DNA from: Defluviitaleaceae bacterium
GTDB lineage: Bacteria; Bacillota; Clostridia; Lachnospirales; WQUN01
Assembly (NCBI GenBank): GCA_009782245.1
Contig: WRKK01000357.1
Coordinates: 1-25,383 of the forward strand
Direction of reading: 5' to 3'
DNA: 25,383 bases
This document shows, in pieces, positions 24,221 to 25,383 of this stretch. Within the stretch, counting starts at the first letter, position 1. Every line of letters starts with the position of its first letter. Below the pieces are notes generated by a model. The model was not told the origin of the DNA. It worked only from the letters and a program-made list of their open reading frames with translations, and made no database searches. A program made the translations under genes and the position numbers.

Positions 24221-24487
24221 ATGAAACTATATGAATACGAAGATAAGTACGTAAAAATAGTGGATATCGACGGCAACGTTTTCGTTGGATTTGTAGATAT
24301 ATACACCTCCGAACTGGACGAGCCAGACGGAATTGCAAGTCTAACAATTATACCCTACAATATCCCAAACTGGGAAAAACGTTGTTTACTAGGGATTTAC
24401 GAAAACGAAATTTCCACAATAGAAACCATCGAACCAATAGAAATAATAATATATCCCAAAAACTACCAACAAACCATGGCGGTGTGA
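24221..24487 (+). CDS. Putative immunity protein, array copy B5
   Basis: The 88 aa protein starts at ATG 24221, 9 bp after AAAAGGAG (24204-24211); an ATG at 24212 overlapping the A5 stop is too close to that site. It shares EDKYVKI and IPNWEKRCLLG with B3, and PDGIAS with B6. The tail is IETIEPIEIIIYPKNYQQTM, shortened by one residue relative to B1-B3. It is followed after 2 bp by B6 rather than by another toxin-like gene. Confidence 0.55.
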   Translation: MKLYEYEDKYVKIVDIDGNVFVGFVDIYTSELDEPDGIASLTIIPYNIPNWEKRCLLGIYENEISTIETIEPIEIIIYPKNYQQTMAV

Positions 24488-24489
24488 TT

Positions 24490-24708
24490 ATGAAACTTTA
24501 CGAATACATAAAAAAACAAGTGAAAATAACCGACATTGACGGCGATATTTTTTATGGTAAAGTGGAAGGCTACATTTCCGCCCAAACTAGCCCAGATGGC
24601 ATCGCCAGTATCGCCATAACTCCCAATAATATGCCCGAATGGAGCGGCGGCTATTTAATCTGCTTTACCGAAAATGATATTAAAACTATCGAAATAATTG
24701 AATTTTGA
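24490..24708 (+). CDS. Orphan, shorter immunity-like protein B6
   Basis: This 72 aa protein is a divergent member of the B family (EYIKKQVKITDIDGDIFYGK, then PDGIASIAITPNNMPEW and FTENDIKTIEIIEF). It has no toxin-like gene before it and lacks the conserved tail, ending close to where the near-identical DNA block starts in B1-B5. GGCGGTG upstream is only a weak ribosome binding site. It could be an orphan immunity gene protecting against toxins of other strains, or a remnant of a lost sixth pair. Confidence 0.55.
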   Translation: MKLYEYIKKQVKITDIDGDIFYGKVEGYISAQTSPDGIASIAITPNNMPEWSGGYLICFTENDIKTIEIIEF

Positions 24709-24748
24709 CCACTTTGACCACTTTGACTACTTTAACCACTTTAACAAC
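24704..24748. repeat. 5 x 9-bp tandem repeat at the end of B6
   Basis: Five units (TTTGACCAC, TTTGACCAC, TTTGACTAC, TTTAACCAC, TTTAACAAC) start within the stop region of B6 and end before the ribosome binding site of the next gene. Confidence 0.7.
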
Positions 24749-24772
24749 TTCAATAAAAAGGAGGGCTAAAAA

Positions 24773-25282
24773 ATTTATTCAGCGAAAAAAACGGCTTTTT
24801 TAGGCCTAATGTTAGCCCTTATAATGGTGCTAGTGATTATTGAACGAATGCTGCCGCCTTTGCCAATGTTGCCGCCGCAATTTGGTCGGTTGGGGCTGTC
24901 CAACGTTATTGTTATGTATGTTGTGTTTTTCGTTGGCAAAAAAGAGGCTATTACTATGGCAATCCTAAAATCAATATTTAACGTGCTTATGCGCGGCGGA
25001 ATGGCGGGCTTGCTTAGCCTGACGGGCGGGCTGCTCTCCGTTTTTATGATTATTGCCCTTAGCTGGCTGTTCAAAGAAAAAATTTCCTATGTGGCGCTTA
25101 GCATTGCCGGCGCTATTGGTCATAATATTGGGCAACTTGTTACTGCTTGCCTAATTATGCAAAATTGGCTACTTTTTATAGCTTATTTTCCCATTTTGTT
25201 GGTCGCAGGTGCTATATTTGGCACTTTAACGGGAATCTTCCTAAATATAATTATGCCGATTTTTAACCGAATTAATAAATAG
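24773..25282 (+). CDS. eetB: Gx transporter/heptaprenyl diphosphate synthase component I family membrane protein (EetB-like)
   Basis: This hydrophobic protein (169 aa) has several membrane helices and family residues: IERMLPPLPMLPPQFGRLGL then SNVIVMYVVFFVGKKEAI, FNVLMRGGMAGLLSLTGG and GAIGHNIGQL. The reading frame is open back to a TAA at 24767. The first ATG (24809) has no ribosome binding site and would cut off YSAKKTAFLGL, which matches the normal N-terminus of the family. AAGGAGG at 24758-24764 is ideally spaced (8 bp) from an ATT at 24773, so a rare ATT start is proposed. In Listeria the matching protein EetB is needed for extracellular electron transfer. Here it is separated from the eetA-like gene by the toxin-like array. 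Confidence 0.82.
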   Translation: MYSAKKTAFLGLMLALIMVLVIIERMLPPLPMLPPQFGRLGLSNVIVMYVVFFVGKKEAITMAILKSIFNVLMRGGMAGLLSLTGGLLSVFMIIALSWLFKEKISYVALSIAGAIGHNIGQLVTACLIMQNWLLFIAYFPILLVAGAIFGTLTGIFLNIIMPIFNRINK

Positions 25283-25293
25283 ATTGGAGTAAT

Positions 25294-25383
25294 ATGATGA
25301 AAATGACGAAAATTTTGAAAATTTTGACGATAACCTTAACAATGCTTATTTTAGCGGCTTGTGCCACGGCTACCGAGCCGTCC
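25294..25383 (+). CDS. Lipoprotein, N-terminal part only (cut by window end)
   Basis: From ATG 25294 (TTGGAGT just upstream), 30 codons are visible. They encode a lipoprotein signal peptide: a Lys-containing start, a hydrophobic core, and the lipobox LAAC with the lipidated Cys at residue 23, followed by ATATEPS. The mature protein is outside the window. By position in an electron-transfer operon it could be the FMN transferase ApbE (FmnA) needed to load the FMN-binding domains, or another flavin-binding lipoprotein, but nothing visible decides this. Confidence 0.75.
   Translation, partial: MMKMTKILKILTITLTMLILAACATATEPS

Larger units (their letters stand above)
21397..24708 (+). repeat. Tandem toxin/immunity-like cassette array, period about 617-626 bp
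   Basis: A 243-bp block spanning the 3' end of a B gene and the 5' half of the next A gene recurs at 21941-22183, 22558-22800, 23184-23426 and 23801-24043. By eye the first two copies differ at about ten positions. The A1 gene carries only its A-side part (about 21426-21566), and the B5 end only its B-side part (24419-24484). Between blocks, the A 3' half and B 5' half vary, apart from the short conserved IHYSK...HIVP stretch. Confidence 0.85.

Noticed and set aside
21397..24708. CRISPR or integron cassette array
   Set aside because: The repeated blocks are 243 bp and coding, spaced by about 370 bp of coding DNA; there are no short palindromic repeats, cas genes, attC-like sites or integrase.

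Overview
All recognisable genes in this 25.4 kb window lie on the + strand. Four things point to a strictly Gram-positive, probably anaerobic Bacillota (Clostridia) genome: the conserved order mutL-miaA-hfq-methionine gamma-lyase-like gene, strong AGGAGG-type ribosome binding sites, frequent TTG/GTG starts, and a flavin-based extracellular electron transfer locus of the Listeria type. The family or genus cannot be named from the sequence alone.

Positions 1-6.6 kb hold the tail of an unidentified gene (perhaps an Rpn/PD-(D/E)XK protein), then mutL, miaA, hfq, a PLP-dependent methionine gamma-lyase family gene, a response regulator with an HD-GYP c-di-GMP phosphodiesterase domain, and a GNAT acetyltransferase. 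Most are tightly spaced or overlapping. Positions 6.6-13.4 kb hold more loosely spaced single genes: an NYN (PIN-like) nuclease with an OST-HTH/LOTUS-like domain, an EAL/HDOD signalling protein, a Nudix ADP-ribose pyrophosphatase, a Gfo/Idh/MocA oxidoreductase and a DegV fatty-acid-binding protein. Hairpin-rich intergenic repeats, two good promoters and one clear terminator lie between them.

Positions 13.5-25.4 kb look like one long operon for extracellular electron transfer. It encodes a secreted protein with five FMN-binding domains, a type II NADH dehydrogenase with a C-terminal membrane domain (Ndh2), a membrane-anchored protein with four FMN-binding domains, a polyprenyl diphosphate synthase (for a demethylmenaquinone side chain), a NusG-domain-II membrane protein (EetA-like), a Gx-transporter/heptaprenyl synthase component I membrane protein (EetB-like, with an apparent ATT start) and the beginning of a lipoprotein. 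The expected path is NADH to Ndh2 to quinone to covalently bound FMN on the surface proteins to an external acceptor.

The most unusual part is 21397-24708, between the eetA-like and eetB-like genes. It is a tandem array of five gene pairs with a period of about 617-626 bp, plus a sixth orphan second gene. The first gene of each pair encodes a stand-alone 113-114 aa domain resembling polymorphic toxin type 50 (Ntox50). The second encodes an 88-90 aa protein that I infer to be the immunity partner, with an Sm/SH3-like look. A 243-bp block across each second-gene/first-gene junction is nearly identical in four copies, while the toxin C-terminal half and the immunity N-terminal half vary. This resembles a cassette system that diversifies by recombination.
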